64,000 bases of DNA, taken from assembly GCA_002633005.1 (NCBI GenBank), contig NMRA01000330.1, positions 126,001 to 190,000 on the forward strand, given 5' to 3'. The notes under the pieces were generated by a model. That model had not been told where the DNA came from, searched no databases, and saw nothing but the letters and a program-made list of their open reading frames with translations. The stretch is from Phoronis australis (Eukaryota; Phoronida; Phoronidae). How positions within the stretch are numbered: position 1 is the first letter of the stretch; every line of letters begins with the position of its first letter. This document shows positions 35,801 to 49,300 of the stretch, piece after piece. A program made the position numbers and the translations under genes.

Positions 35801-38800
35801 CCACTACAGCACTGATTTTAGGCTTCTTCAAGACGTTTTGTGGCATCTTGTAGGCATAATGCGGCAATAATATAAATTCCAGGTGACAACTCTGAAGACA
35901 TGTTCATGCCAGTAGCAATGCAGCGAATACTTACAAAGCACAAGATGTCTATGACCAAACTCACTTGCGTTTGTAATGTGTTAATACGTGTTTTGGTGTC
36001 AGAATAAGTCCATCGGGAAAACATGTAATTTCATGTTGAGGATTACAAATAGTGCATTTGAATGTGTATACTGTAGCGACTGGACGCTTTTGTGGAAACA
36101 TGACCTTTTGTGGAAACATGACCTTTTGTGGAAACATGACCTTTTGTGGAAACATGACCTTTTGTGGAAACATGACCTTTTGTGGAAACATGACCTTTTG
36201 TGGAAACATGACCTTTTGTGGAAACATGACCTTTTGTGGAAACATGACCTTTTGTGGAAACATGACCTTTTGTGGAAACATGACCTTTTGTGGAAACATG
36301 ACCTTTTGTGGAAACATGACCTTTTGTGGAAACATGACCTTTTGTGGAAACATGACCTTTTGTGGAAACATGACCTTTTGTGGAAACATGACCTTTTGTG
36401 GAAACATGACCTTTTGTGGAAACATGACCTTTTGTGGAAACATGACCTTTTGTGGAAACATGACCTTTTGTGGAAACATGACCTTTTGTGGAAACATGAC
36501 CTTTTGTGGAAACATGACCTTTTGTGGAAACATGACCTTTTGTGGAAACATGACCTTTTGTGGAAACATGACCTTTTGTGGAAACATGACCTTTTGTGGA
36601 AACATGACCTTTTGTGGAAACATGACCTTTTGTGGAAACATGACCTTTTGTGGAAACATGACCTTTTGTGGAAACATGACCTTTTGTGGAAACATGACCT
36701 TTTGTGGAAACATGACCTTTTGTGGAAACATGACCTTTTGTGGAAACATGACCTTTTGTGGAAACATGACCTTTTGTGGAAACATGACCTTTTGTGGAAA
36801 CATGACCTTTTGTGGAAACATGACCTTTTGTGGAAACATGACCTTTTGTGGAAACATGACCTTTTGTGGAAACATGACCTTTTGTGGAAACATGACCTTT
36901 TGTGGAAACATGACCTTTTGTGGAAACATGACCTTTTGTGGAAACATGACCTTTTGTGGAAACATGACCTTTTGTGGAAACATGNTTGTTACCAATATGG
37001 TGGTCACTTGAAAACTCTGTAAATTTTCGACGACACAATTCGGGATCACTCTTGGTGCCTGCCAACAAAGGTTTTCATGAAACCTCGAATATAGAGCTTG
37101 GCCAACACGTAACAGAGTTTTTGATCCGATTCGGAAGAATGAAACGCTCCACTTAACGTTATCTACCGACAATGCGTCACATCCGTCGAGCACTCTCTAG
37201 GAGGCATGTTTCACCATTTCTGCTGTTTCATTGTTTTATTCATGGTCGACGCAAATGCTCTCTACGCAGTCCGAGACTCTTGCCTGATACGAAAAAGCTT
37301 CCATGAGGAAAAAAACGATTTGCCGTTTTCACTGTCGAGTTCTCTCGGGCACTGTCAAGGCTATGATTGTAAAGGGGAGGGGGGGGGGGCAACCACATGT
37401 TCGCCTTGTGTGGGTACTTCTAAATTCGTCTGTGAAGGACAAATGAAAACGATTGGTCTAAAACAAGTCGCTGTGGAATTTCCGTTTAATAGATTGTTGT
37501 GAGTCATCCCTCACAGGTCTCTTCTTACATCCTGAGCGTTAAATGCTCCACCAATCCCGTCACTGTGCTACAAAAGTTCTCGTGAAGTGAAAAATCGCAA
37601 GAGGGAAAAGTGATGACACAGTCCGATATTTTGACGGTGCACCGTTACAAACGTCAGATTGACAGTGACAAATTGTACTCCTAGTCAGTCCACTAGAGGT
37701 CACTTTGCATGTGTCTTGTCCTTTGTATACATAGTTTGCGCAATATCTTTCCACGTGTTTGGCATCTGAAACAGAAACAGCAATAAATATGACGTGTCAA
37801 TCAACGTTCGAATGTTCGCTTTGCGGTGTGTTTTGTGAGACGCATAAACATGCTGTTTCTTAATCCGGCAAACAGGAACTAAGTGATTCAACGACGTTTC
37901 AGCGAAACCCGAGCACTTTCGAAACTAAAGAGATTAAGATTGTTTTGGAGATTTCTCCTCAAGCCAATTTTGTCACCTGAATTGCAGAAATTGCACCTCC
38001 CTTGAGATTTAGCAGCATTAACATAATTCATTGTGACCTCTCAACGGAGATTGTTCTAAACGATTTACAGAACGTTATTTTGTTCAATTAGCCTTCTGTT
38101 ATAGTTAAGTCTGTTTTTATAATTTTGATAATCAATAGTTGAATACTTATAGAGGAAAATCTTATCCTTTGAACTTGTCTTTGGTCAATTTGGGATACTT
38201 TACTTACTCAAACGGGTATTTTGGACTTTTTTATCGATTTTTATGAAATTCTTCAATAAATAGTAGGACAACCGTTGAATTAGTTTTAAGTCAAACACAA
38301 ATTGTTGCTAGAACTAAAAACGAGGGAACAGTTTACTCTGAGCGTGGGTGCGTTCCCGCGAGAACCTCGCAACAACGCAAGATTTCGCGATACACCGCCA
38401 TGAATTTCAAACGAAGCACACTACATCATAGCTTCCTTCGCGAGATTTTTGCGTCCACGGATGTCAACCCGAGTAGACGTTTTCGGAGCTTGCTTTCTGC
38501 TTCTTAATTCTGATTTGAGGAACTGTTTCATTTTAATAGAAATCAAGTAAAAAGGACGTCTTTAAAGTCTCATAATAAGTAAAATATGACAATTAAATTT
38601 ACCAAAAATATCTTAGAAAGGTAACATTCCTTCATAGCTCATTTACAAAAAAATCAATGCTCCGTTCAGAAAATTGTCGTTATGCGCGTAGAACTACCAA
38701 TTCTACGTGTAAAATAAAATGATCGCACCTCTAGAAATTTAGTTTTGTGCCAACAGTTTGAACGGGAGAAAGTTACTTACCTGTGCCCGGAGCTTCCGTC

Positions 38801-41800
38801 ACCAACTTGACGCACGTGACACCTTCGCACATGGACACGTACCCGTTGTTCCGATCAGACGAGAATGCGTCTCCGCACTCATCCTCTGATGACGTCACCA
38901 CACTGTTGCACTTGTAACAGAAAACTGCTTCGGCAACTACAAAATATTAGAATTACCTCATTTCTGCTGCAAAAATATAATCATCTAGCCGCTAAATAGA
39001 GTTCTAAATGTCTGGTTTATACTGTCATACTCAGAACGTAACAAGAAATATATTATAATTTAAAAAATAGACGATGCAGTAGTAGCAGAGTTCCAATTGT
39101 AATGCTGGAAATTCATTAGTAACATATGCATGTGTTTTTAGTTTTTTATTCCTCAGTTCAGTTTTATTGGGGAATGTCACCCTTGAAGAGATTTTGGCCA
39201 CTTTGTTACTTTTTACAAATTTCGTAGTCTAATTCGATTTTTCAAGGTTGATTTTCATCGGAAAACGATTTAAACAATTTTAAAAGCGAAAGTGTGACAC
39301 AGTAAACCGTCTCAAGCATTGTGTGTCAAAACGGCAGAATCGCTCCATTGCTCAAATCGAAGGCATATTGATGTGTAACGGTACTTTGACTGAATGCGGG
39401 CATTTCGGCCGTCAATACAGTGATCGCCATATTTGGGCGATGAAGCTAGTGGTCACGTGTTTTGCTTGTAATGCATTGCGATATCTTGCACTTTCCTGGG
39501 TGTCTACGGAACAGGCACCAGAAATGCGAGGCAACGCAGCTTACTCGGACTGGTTGACGTTATCGGGAATTGTCTCAAGGCATCGCCACTTCCGGTATGA
39601 GGAACTGCTATTTTTTCTAATTTCAGTTGATTGAAGATGACTTTTATATGTAACTTAAGTACGACAAAATGACTAAACATGCCTTCAAAAAGGTAATAAG
39701 CCCCTGATTACACGAGCTCTCAAATGAATTACTGTATCTAATAGAGGATGTCTCGGCGTCAGTATTTATCAATGACGTCAACCAATTTTAGGCAGTCCTG
39801 TGGTGGTAAAATTAGAGGTAAGTAGGCGCCTAAAAGCCCACCGTATCACCTTGTGCACTGAATTTTAAAAGTGCATTGAATTCACAAAACCTGACTCAAA
39901 CTTGTAGGCCTATTTTTGATTCACGAGTGGGTATTTACTTCGAGTCTGCAGTGCCGAATCTTGGATGTCGCATAAAGGGGGCCCAACCACACATTAAGGA
40001 AGGCAAAAGTCCGCGTGCATTCCAAGCTGTCTCGCTGAAGGGGCCAAAACACAATTATAAAAGGAAAATAGGAGCGTAACGCCCAGAAACGATATGCTGG
40101 CGGCGTTTTAGTCGCCCGTGGGCTGTATCCTCGGAACCCTTTGATCGTGTGCTACTATCCGATTCATTTCGTTGAATCCTCGATCGTTCACATACGGCTG
40201 TACTACAACTAGAGTCTTAATGCAGAGGTCCAGTTGTCTCAGAGCTCTTGGTAGGTTGTCTACTTTAACCGTCTCTATTTCTACGAACTCTTGCATGATT
40301 GCCGTTGTCAGTGGCAAACATGCAGCCCAAACCGGTCGCAAATACGCTTGACTTTGTGCTCGCCATGTCTTATCCCGGATCCCATCGGCCACGTTTTGGG
40401 TCCAAGATGCCAGAATAGATCAAAATTACTGCTCATCATTGTCAAGTCAACGCCGGTCCAAGCTCAGAACAACACTTTGAATAAATTGACCAGGACGTGT
40501 GGTCACGCGCGCCGGAATATTCGGCAACAATGCTGTCGTCAGCGTAGCAGTGCATTGATATCGTAAGCTATTGTACCAAAACTGTACCGTCACGTACTTT
40601 GCGTAGGCGCTACGTTAAGATATAAAAAAATAGTTGGCTGCGCTTACGTGCGCCTACGCCCCACTATAGCGCAACTTACGGTGCGTAGGCGCTAATACGT
40701 TCAAATGCCAAAAGGTGGTTGGCTGCGCCTACGTGCGCCTACGCCCCACTACAGCACTGATTTTAGGCTTCTTCAAGACGTTTTGTGGCATCTTGTAGGC
40801 ATAATGCGGCAATAATATAAATTCCAGGTGACAACTCTGAAGACGTGTTCATGCCAGTAGCAATGCAGCGAATACTTACAAAGCACAAGATGTCTATGAT
40901 CAAACTCACTTGCGTTTGTAATGCGTTAATACGTGTTTTGGTGTCAGAATAAATCCATCGTGAAAACATGTAATTTCATGTTGAGGAATTACAAATAGTG
41001 CATTTGAATGTGTATACTGTAGCGACTGGACACTTTTGTGGAAACATGACCTTTTGTAGAAACATGACCTTTTGTGGAAACATGACCTTTTGTGGAAACG
41101 TGACCTTTTGTGGAAACATGACCTTTTGTGGAAAAATGACCTTTTGTCGAAACGTGACCTTTTGTGGAAACGTGACCTTTTGTGGAAACATGACCTTTTG
41201 TGGAAACATGACCTTTTTGAAATTACTCTGTTCGTGGCATATGCAAAATACAGCTTACTTATTTTTGTTTCAAAATCAACAAATTTCAAAAATATTAATC
41301 ATTCTCAATACACAATTACGTATGACGTTTACTCCATCACGGTCTGTTATTAAAGTTTACCGATAGGACTCCGCTGTGATCTCTATTTAAAAACACCTGA
41401 CTTAGATTGTAACTGATGCGCCGAAGGCTAAATTTATGGTTATTACCTGCAACCTTACTGCACGTAAACGCTATATAATGTCCCATTTTGTAAGGTATGA
41501 CAAAGCCAGTTCCGATGATTCAAAAAAACCATCCCTTCGAAGTGTTTTCACACACAAGATGTATACAAATACTCTCTAACGCTGTGGCTTTGCTATTGAA
41601 ATCTGAGGCTATGCCACAGTGACGAAGTCAAAGAATGGGCCACGAAGACTTTGTTTAAATGATTATAATTTAATAACTGGGTTTATCTAAGCCACACTTC
41701 TAAGCCAAAGCTGAGCAGAGTATTAATCTTATGACACAAAATCCTCTTCTTTAAATATGTTCATCAAAAAGATTTACCACACATAATTTTTCGCGAAGAG

Positions 41801-44800
41801 ATGGGTGACATGTTTAATGTGGAGTAGTTCCTGTGCTTCATCTTCAGAACAACATCAATGGCGGCTTTTTAGATTCACGTAGTTAGTCACATGGCATTTC
41901 CGCCCTTCACAAATACGTAACCAGAATTTCTGTTATGATAAGCTAACTTAGACGTGATAACTAGCAACAAATTAAGAATGTTTTATTATTTTCATTACAA
42001 GTTTCACCATAGAAACTTCAAAATAGCTCTGCCATCTTATGTAATTTCAGTAAAAATTGATCATACAAGTGCTCGTTAGATCTGTCTTCATAAGAACGCG
42101 GACCTTTTCGAGAATCTACGGTATGGGAGACGCATGTGAAAGGGTTGTTTAAACCGGTTTAATTTGACAAAGCATTGTTTTGTCTATTGACGCTGATTGA
42201 ACATTTAGAATGTCACTCTCAGGGGTTAATCCCAGATGTGTACAACTTGTACAATTATTGTACGATTATTATACACGTATATTCTCATGCATGAATGGTA
42301 AATTTTTGGATTTTTGAGCAAGTAAAAAGTGGGTAATTTAGAGTTTAGGGCAGTTTCATATGAAATTTCTAGAACTGAATCCTTCATCTGTGCCTTTTGA
42401 AATGTTATGAACAAACCCGGATGCTGTTTACCGATCGATATGCAAATAATGCAATTTACGTTCGACACAGACCCTCAAGTCGTGTTATTGAGGCCAAATC
42501 GTTAGAATCTAACACATCGTCATCTTTATGCGACAATGTTCTTGAGTTCCCTGGCAACAGTAAACGTGAGCCAATGAACGATATGTTTCCCACACTTTAT
42601 GGATGATATTTCACAGCAGACAAAAAACACGTCTGTTTGCGTTTCAACGGAATTTATTTAATACCGTAGAATGTCAATCTGGTTAAGATTACCCAACACA
42701 ACAGTGTTATCTTTTGTATACCAATAATACAAATTTCTGGGTGATACCAGGCAGATTTGACAATTTTTAAAAGAAGAACAGTGTATCAGTCGCAACTGGT
42801 CGCCCGTATACTCGATTACTGAGGCCACTTATGGAAAGATAAACAGGAATGTACTGTACAAAATTGGCGGAAACAGTGATAACGTTTTAAATTGAATAAA
42901 TAAGTCTGTGCACGGTTACCTAAAGCCCACATCTCAGAGAACTAAACAGGTAACAAGGTCGAAAAATAATCTACTGGAAACTGAAGACAAGATTGTAACA
43001 GCTCTGCCGAATAGCATTATCCGCAGATAATGACGACCAAGCCAGCGTGAGGTTTGCTTACAGCGGTAACCTAGATCTTCTGTAGTACAAAATGCGTAAT
43101 ACGACACAACAAAAGTGTACTGATATGTAGCTGCATCATCACAAGGGAAACACGTGCGTCAATAGGCCCGCCGTGGTTGACTCTTCTGTCCCGTAGGTAG
43201 AAAATGCATCGCATGAATGATCAGTGTTTCAAAATTACAGACACTCATATGTTGATTAACAACGGAATCACTTCCCGCGATATTTGCCCTTTTGCCAATT
43301 TCTTGGTGTCGACTTTGCTACTAAAAATGCAATAATATATAGACAAGTTTCGTAGCCTGCATTTCAATGATGAATTCCATAATAATCAGGATAAGAGGCA
43401 CTTGACCAATACATTTACACGTGAAAATGCAAGACAAATGATTGACTCATAAGTTGCATTGTGGGTAAATACCTAAGAATGACTAGAGTGGTGCTGTGCT
43501 AATTTCAGGACTGGCCTCTTACAAAACCATTGTCGACGAAGCTACACGTTAGCTCTCGCTTCAGTGCGTTTTCAAGTTCAAAGAGGAAGGGTTCCTTTGA
43601 ATTTAATTCAAACCTACTCGATCATCATCACCAACTATTGAAAAAATGCCTTGGCCATAGCAATTAACTGCGCGCACGTGTTTAGGCTTACTTGTACTAA
43701 GAACATTCGAAGCAACTGTAGACTGATAGCGTCAGATATGCCCTCCAAACAAGTGTGGAATAATCTATTTTTGTTCTTTCTGTAGGAAGTCCTTGCAGCA
43801 ATGTGTGATGAATTTCTCCTATTATTTTTTTCCAATCTACAAGATCTTGAATCGGGTCACCGTTTTTTTTCATTGACGTAAACCGAAACGCGGTTAAGTT
43901 AGATGAGCACGCAAGTTGTTCCAATAGTACCTCGTCTCACTTGAGGGGACGATTGAACCCCTGGTTATTAGAAAATTATTGACACTGTGTTTTACATGAT
44001 TCTACCAATATCACACTAAGTGGTGCTAAGTGGCAGGATACACAAATATGCTGTCTAGTTAAACATGTGTAATGAAGCCTTTCGAGGAATGAATGAAGGC
44101 AAATATGTTCTGCTTAATACGGGGGCAGCCGGTAGTAATCCGACATGTTTTCTCAAGGAACAATCCGACACTTGTTCTGTTTGTCTGGGCGGAACTAAGA
44201 AAGCATCAGTGACTGTTCAGATGCTGGGTAAACATTGGTCGGATCTTGCGTAACTTGAAAGCCTTGTGGACTGTTTCGTTGAGCACAGGAATTCCGCAAA
44301 AAGCTCTGCGAGCTTGAAACCCAAATCCTATTCCAAACCCAAAGTTACTAAGTGACCGTAAACAATGTCTATTAACAGGTTTGATTATATACGATAATTT
44401 TGTAAAACTATTTGGGCCTCACATGCGTCAAATTAAACGTCATCTTCACTTTCATGAGGAAAAATCACTAAAATTCTTTAAGAGATAGTACAAGTGTCAA
44501 ACTAGTTTCACAGGAAAAACTCCTAAACTATCATAATCCAATTGATACGTTATTGGCGACTCGCAAAAATAGTCAGTGTTTCTATCAAATTGTAAACATG
44601 CTAACCAGTTAATCAGCCACACAAAATCAGTCTCAAACCTTTTCACTGTATTATGGTAGACAACGATTTCCATTCTCAAGCGGATCTTTCAGTCCCATGC
44701 AAAAGGCAAGTAAAACACAATGTCAAAACTGGCAACCTTTGCAAAATTCAGCTACTTCAAATCACTGATTGCAGATGGTCTCTCAATTCTTTTATTCGTA

Positions 44801-46347
44801 GACACCAATAGCTTTTTGACAAGAAAAGCTTTGAGACCGTCATCTCAGTACTGTTTCCATTAACCTGCATACCTCGTGGTTTTCTTGTCAATGCCGCGGG
44901 GACCAAATGTTCGTTAAAGATATGCAGGGCCTTCGAAAAATGGCCAAATTTGGCAAACTTCGGAACATCATAACTCAGAAATGGCTGATCGAATTCATGT
45001 GAAACTTTCAGATACCATGCTTTTTTGCATGAGAGGCCATCAGAAATAGAACTTTTGTTAGGAGTTTTGGAAAAAAGCTGCTAAAAGCGAAAAGGAAATG
45101 ACAATTTAGAAAAGAGTAACAGTGTTTTTGACACTTCATCTTGAACAGTTATATCGGTCAAAATTTGATAATATTACTGATACCGTTGTTTTTATCAGGG
45201 ATGTACCTTTCATTTGTTTTAAATTTTACTAATTACACGACCACGCGATCTAACTAATAGCTGATTGGTGTAAAGTCAGGAATCAAATTCTATAGTCTCT
45301 CTACTTTTAGAAAATGTTTACTTTTATTTAGTTTAAGTCTACAATTTTGTAGATATTTGGATAAAGACACCGACAAGTCGATGTGCCCTACATAATCTCA
45401 CTTCTTAGAGAAAACCTTCTTGTTGGCTGTTTTATGGCCACTTTTAGCCGTGAGAAGAGCTTTCTCGGAATATGACATATTGATGAGCTGTAGCACATTT
45501 TTGTTGGTATTATTAGACAGTGGTAGTTACATGTACAAGAGGTCGTAGGCGATGAACCTTTGGTGGACATCATAGAAATGTCATGTTATTGTATGCAGCT
45601 TGCGTGCACCAGGCCGATTGTTTCTTTCCATAGCCAACTAATGCATCGAACGCGACTAGCTCAGTGTACTGTTGTTTTGACAGCCGGCACAATGTACCAG
45701 GTCTAGTCTAAACAGGCATTTGTAAAAATTAAAGGAAATGTCTCACTATTTCCCGACGTGCCACAGAGAAATCGTCCAAGATTAGTTAAAAGCAAATTTA
45801 TTAAAGCAGCCCAATCTAGTAATTGATATTTTGGCAGTTTTAGCGAGGAAGATTGTTCTTTATCAAGATATATGGAAGGCTTGACAATTGTGAGGTATTT
45901 TGCGTCAGTGGGTATCCTGATGTACACACTGTCTTTAAGGTACTATCGCGAATAAGTTGCAGCCTCTATAAGCCCGCGTTCCGTCAAAAACGACTTTCTG
46001 ATTTTCCACTATAAAATTGCTGTCAACTTACTCCTTACTGACATATTCGATATGATGTGATTTCCGGGGCTTGAAGCATGGACATTTCGTTATTTCTTGA
46101 GCCCATGCGCAGCGCATAAAATAAATGCCCCGTCGTGACAAGTCATCTTGTAGAGTCTGGACTCGAGGAAATAACGAAATCATGTTTAATTTCATTATAG
46201 AAAACGAGAACAATTTCATAAAGGTTAGTGGTTAATAGTTGTTTTATGATGGAAGGCGGATTAATGTTAGCTTTAAAATTAAAACTTACCTGGTATGATG
46301 CACGTCCAACATATAAGTGTGATTAATCTTAAAGCCGTCATTGTCAT
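32639..46347 (-). CDS. Ly6/uPAR-type three-finger protein, GPI-anchor-like tail
   Basis: Exon 1 (46347-46290), exon 2 (38936-38781) and exon 3 (37765-37560) join in frame to 139 residues. Residues 1-23 are a signal peptide (TALRLITLICWTCII, cut near AEA). Ten cysteines follow at 26, 29, 40, 56, 61, 80, 91, 104, 106 and 111, starting with FCYKCN and ending in CN, the three-finger pattern. The tail after residue 120 is hydrophobic, as for GPI addition near NGA (112-114). Such proteins sit on the outer cell surface and modulate receptors or channels; the partner here is unknown. Exons 2 and 3 are present a second time (33993-33838, 32838-32639), giving a 137-residue alternative. Proteins of the quiver/sleepless type are the closest I can name. 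Confidence 0.8.
33838..33993 (-). CDS. Ly6-type gene, exon 2, copy A
   Basis: It has the same splice sites and protein as 38781-38936, 4943 bases to the left. The differences seen (TGC/TGT, GAC/GAT) are silent. Confidence 0.75.
33994..34840. other. Region between Ly6 exon 2A and the hAT element
   Basis: No exon is seen. The frame at 39323-39634 (copy B) is broken in copy A at the matching place, which argues against coding. Confidence 0.5.
34849..35814. mobile_element. Non-autonomous hAT element, copy A
   Basis: The 966-bp element starts CAGTCCTGTGGTGGTAAAAT and ends GCCCCACTACAGCACTG. Flanks ATTCTAGG (34841-34848) and ATTTTAGG (35815-35822) are an 8-bp target duplication with one mismatch. 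Subterminal GCGCCTACGTGCGCCTACG motifs repeat near 35704 and 35779. A 94-codon minus frame without ATG (35448-35164) lies inside; it shows no transposase motif, and its changes between copies are mostly not silent, so it is probably not coding. Confidence 0.82.
36090..36984 (+). repeat. 18-bp minisatellite, about 50 perfect units
   Basis: The unit TGTGGAAACATGACCTTT repeats about 49.7 times with no variation seen, up to the N at 36985. Since 18 is a multiple of three and the unit has no stop in several frames, it makes long false open frames on both strands. Confidence 0.97.
37560..37765 (-). CDS. Ly6-type gene, exon 3, copy B (stop)
   Basis: The acceptor is GTTTCTGTTTCAG. It encodes AKHVERYCANYVYKGQDTCK, then STICHCQSDVCNGA, and ends ...FTRTFVAQ and TGA at 37562-37560. 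A possible poly(A) signal (AATAAA on the minus strand) lies at 37235-37240. Confidence 0.82.
38781..38936 (-). CDS. Ly6-type gene, exon 2, copy B
   Basis: Acceptor TATTTTGTAG, donor GTAAGT, phase 1 to 1. It encodes VAEAVFCYKCNSVVTSSEDE then CGDAF and GVTCVKLVTEAPGT, the first two fingers. It differs from copy A only at silent sites, as far as I can see. Confidence 0.82.
39793..40759. mobile_element. Non-autonomous hAT element, copy B
   Basis: This is the same insertion as at 34849, inside duplication copy B, with perfect 8-bp flanks ATTTTAGG (39785-39792 and 40760-40767). Terminal repeats match the MITE at 6030. Confidence 0.85.
41036..41215 (+). repeat. 18-bp minisatellite, 10 varied units
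   Basis: The same array in copy B has 10 units; four to five carry single changes (for example TGTAGAAAC, GAAACGTG, GAAAAATG, TGTCGAAACG). It then runs into unique sequence. Confidence 0.95.
41216..46289. other. Intron 1 of the Ly6-type gene
   Basis: About 5 kb right of the minisatellite. I find no exon with splice or family support on either strand; minus frames at 43697-43924 and 45703-45927 are unassigned. Confidence 0.4.
46290..46347 (-). CDS. Ly6-type gene, exon 1: signal peptide
   Basis: ATG at 46347 opens MTMTALRLITLICWTCIIP and the donor is GTAAGT, phase 1. A second ATG two codons later could also serve. The single exon 1 would serve both downstream exon pairs. Confidence 0.7.
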
Positions 46348-49300
46348 ATGAAGATCTCACATAGCACGTTCCGAAAAAAACCGCACCAATCAGCTCGATA
46401 TCCACGCTGTTGTCCACAGATATCCAATTCGATACTGTCCGCTACCCTGTATCTATTATCAGGAAAATGTTGCTCAAAATATCCCACTGTCAGGTCTCGA
46501 TGCATGAGTTGAGCAGAATACGTTTTGAGGATTGTAAACGGCTATCTTCTTCTCCAATCTTTCAACAGAGAATAGGAACACGTTAGAAAGTAAACCTTCC
46601 AACTTCTGCCAAAACACGACTGATTCTGATTTATTCGTCTGCTAATCACCACTTCAACTTTTCCTCATTAAGACCAATGATTCGCAAACGATGAGTTCTC
46701 ATCTGACGACTTTTGAAGAGTCTGATTAGACGTCCTTCGTTAACCTACGGTTTTATCATTCCATTAATGAGATGAACAGGCTCTACTTCAGCTTAGTATT
46801 TGGTAAACTGCAAACTGTTTGTTTTGACGGGAAATCGAACAGATTTTTTTTCTTGAGCGGTTATTGATTCTTTTATACTAATTTCAATAATAGACACGGG
46901 AAGACCAATCAAGCACGATCGATGATATCGCGAAGGTACATTCATAAATTACCGAGTGATTTTTCTTCACGTGTCGAAATTAAAGTTCCGACGTGTCTCC
47001 GTCGACATAAATCACGATTCGGCAATAAAATTTAATTGGCCAACGTACAGATATTACGCCTGTTAAAATCCGGTGGCGTTCAATCACTTCATTCACTGCT
47101 CTTCAGAACTCAGTCAAATTAAGACATGCATTGATATTATCACAACACGAGAGTATTTCCCGTGACCATGGGAGTCCTTCACGCTTTTGAAACTTGTATC
47201 TTGTCAAGGAATGATGGTCAGTCGTCTGAAATGAATAGAGAAGATACAGGAATGAAATTAACAATCATCCCCTGCAGCAACATTCTTTAGAAGTCTTTTA
47301 TCCACTCCCTTACAAACATCCGAGATCTATTCAAGTAGCATTAGCTGCTCGACTGAAATTTATTGGATAATTTCATTGGAACTCGTGTGACTGACACGTA
47401 ACTCTACACAACAGTTGCGTACAAACCACTTTAGAGTTAAAGTTCATTTCTCGCTTATCCTATACCGGGTGCACGCGCGAACGCACGAGGCGCTAGTACG
47501 TTACAGTGCTCTCCAGTTCCTAATTAAAGTCACGTTTACGCTCCCAGGAGCACGATGGCAGTACACAAACAGTAATACAAAAACACGACCTAATAAACCA
47601 CAGTTCTGCCAATCATACTGGGCAATGGTTTTTGATAGATAACACAAATGGCATCTAGACAAGTCTTGATGCAGCGCAGTCGGTGTATATCTGTAATTAT
47701 AGAAAGACATATTGGTTCCGTCACGATATTCTTGTCTGTCAGTTGAACTGACGCGATAAGGTAATTTTATCAGAACGTTAGAGGAAACACGCAAGGGTTA
47801 AACATAAGGCTCTGTTTACCCTAATTAAGTCTAGTATTGTACGGATGTTAAAGCGTTATTAAAATGACATTGCTCGCTCTACGGTCAAGTACGTGTAATA
47901 TATCGGTGTCCTGGTGTCCTAAGATATTTCTTTGATTTGGAACGAAGTCGCTTTATATAGTACAGTAAATTATACCGTTCGTACCACTTTAAAGATTTAA
48001 ATTGCTTTTACTGAGCTTAGATATCGAATTTGTTGAAGCTCGGTTAACTGTGCTGTTAAAAGCCAGTTTGCTTAATAAAAAGAACGATACACATTTTAAT
48101 ATAATGCGTGACGTACAGTTATATCTATAGTACCATTCATAAAAATGACGGGTCCCATCACTGAACGGTATTCTCAAGTCAGTAACCTTTCGTTGATCTT
48201 CAACCCCCCCCCCCTCCCTCCCGGACGGGCATCCTTACCGACGTACTTACCCAAGCACGTGCATGGATGCTTTAGCGTCATATCGCATAATGAAAACGTC
48301 CCTTCTAGAATATTTGTGATATAAAATTTTCTTCGGAGCCAGAACTCTTTCATGTACTACCTGAGTACAAGTTGAAGAGAAGAGTAAAATTCACAAACCT
48401 CTGGCCCTCGTAACCCGGTAGAAGATTCAGCATAGTCTATATAAAGATGCATGCATAATTCTCCGGTATGTCATCTCTGAGCGCTCATTCAGCAGTTCTT
48501 CTTAGACCTATTGACCCACCAATGACGAGTCGACACTAGCGTCCGCACACAGGCGAACAAGTCATTTGTAGTTTCGGAAGCGATTAAAACGATATCATAA
48601 ATATCTCAGTGTATGTGTGTATTATCATACAAATAAACAAATCCTCCACACGTCGTTTTATGTAAATAACCTCGGGGATCATGCTACCATCTTGAATGCT
48701 GACTCGCTCGGCAAGTTGGATAATTGAACAGCATACTGGTGAAACTAAGAAAACATCGTGTAATGGCCATTTAACACCACGGGCGAATGTTTCGTGGTCA
48801 TCTAAGCCGCCGAATGACTTACAGGTGTTCAGAGGAACACCGGCTCGAAAAGTCACGAGATCCAAATAACACCTTAGGTTGATGTATGTAAAAATCAAAA
48901 CAGTTTTGATGACGGCAGAAATATACGCACACGTAAACGTTAATTTTGAGAGCTATGGCCAATTGCAGTTTAACATGTAACATTCAGTGTTAACCATTTG
49001 CTCGACATCTTGGAACAAACCCTGACCAAGTAGCAATTTCCAATCACATTATGTTTTCGTTTCTCAAATATGCTAACACGTTCTAAACCCTGTCTAACTG
49101 AACCCCACAGCGGTTCACCCCTACCACGTGACCACGTCGACAGGATCTATATCAGAATATGAATATAATTACTCGTAATTCTTCAGGGATGAAGTTCTCA
49201 TCAATCTAAATCGTAGATTTGCGAAGGGTCGTTGGTACTCGTTTCGGGCCACCTAGTTTTTTTCTACCTGCGGCTTACTGTTGGTTTACACGGCAAATTG

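Larger units (their letters stand above)
32060..41215 (+). repeat. Direct duplication of about 4.2-4.9 kb split by a single N
   Basis: Bases 32060-36984 recur at 36986-41215 with scattered substitutions and small indels. Copy A ends inside the 18-bp array at the N (36985); copy B begins at once with the sequence that starts copy A. Both hold Ly6 exons 2-3, the hAT element and the array. The shape (a contig ending in a repeat, then an overlapping allele) suggests unmerged haplotypes; a recent real tandem duplication is the alternative. Confidence 0.88.

Noticed and set aside
36090-36984. CRISPR-like array
   Set aside because: Units are contiguous 18-mers without spacers, in an animal genome; this is a minisatellite.
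35961-37193. Four long open frames (319-410 codons) over the 18-bp array on both strands
   Set aside because: They come from a stop-free 18-bp tandem repeat and cross an unknown base; no splice sites or family support exist.
39323-39634. 103-codon plus-strand frame in duplication copy B
   Set aside because: The matching stretch of copy A is shifted and interrupted by stops, so it is unlikely to be coding.
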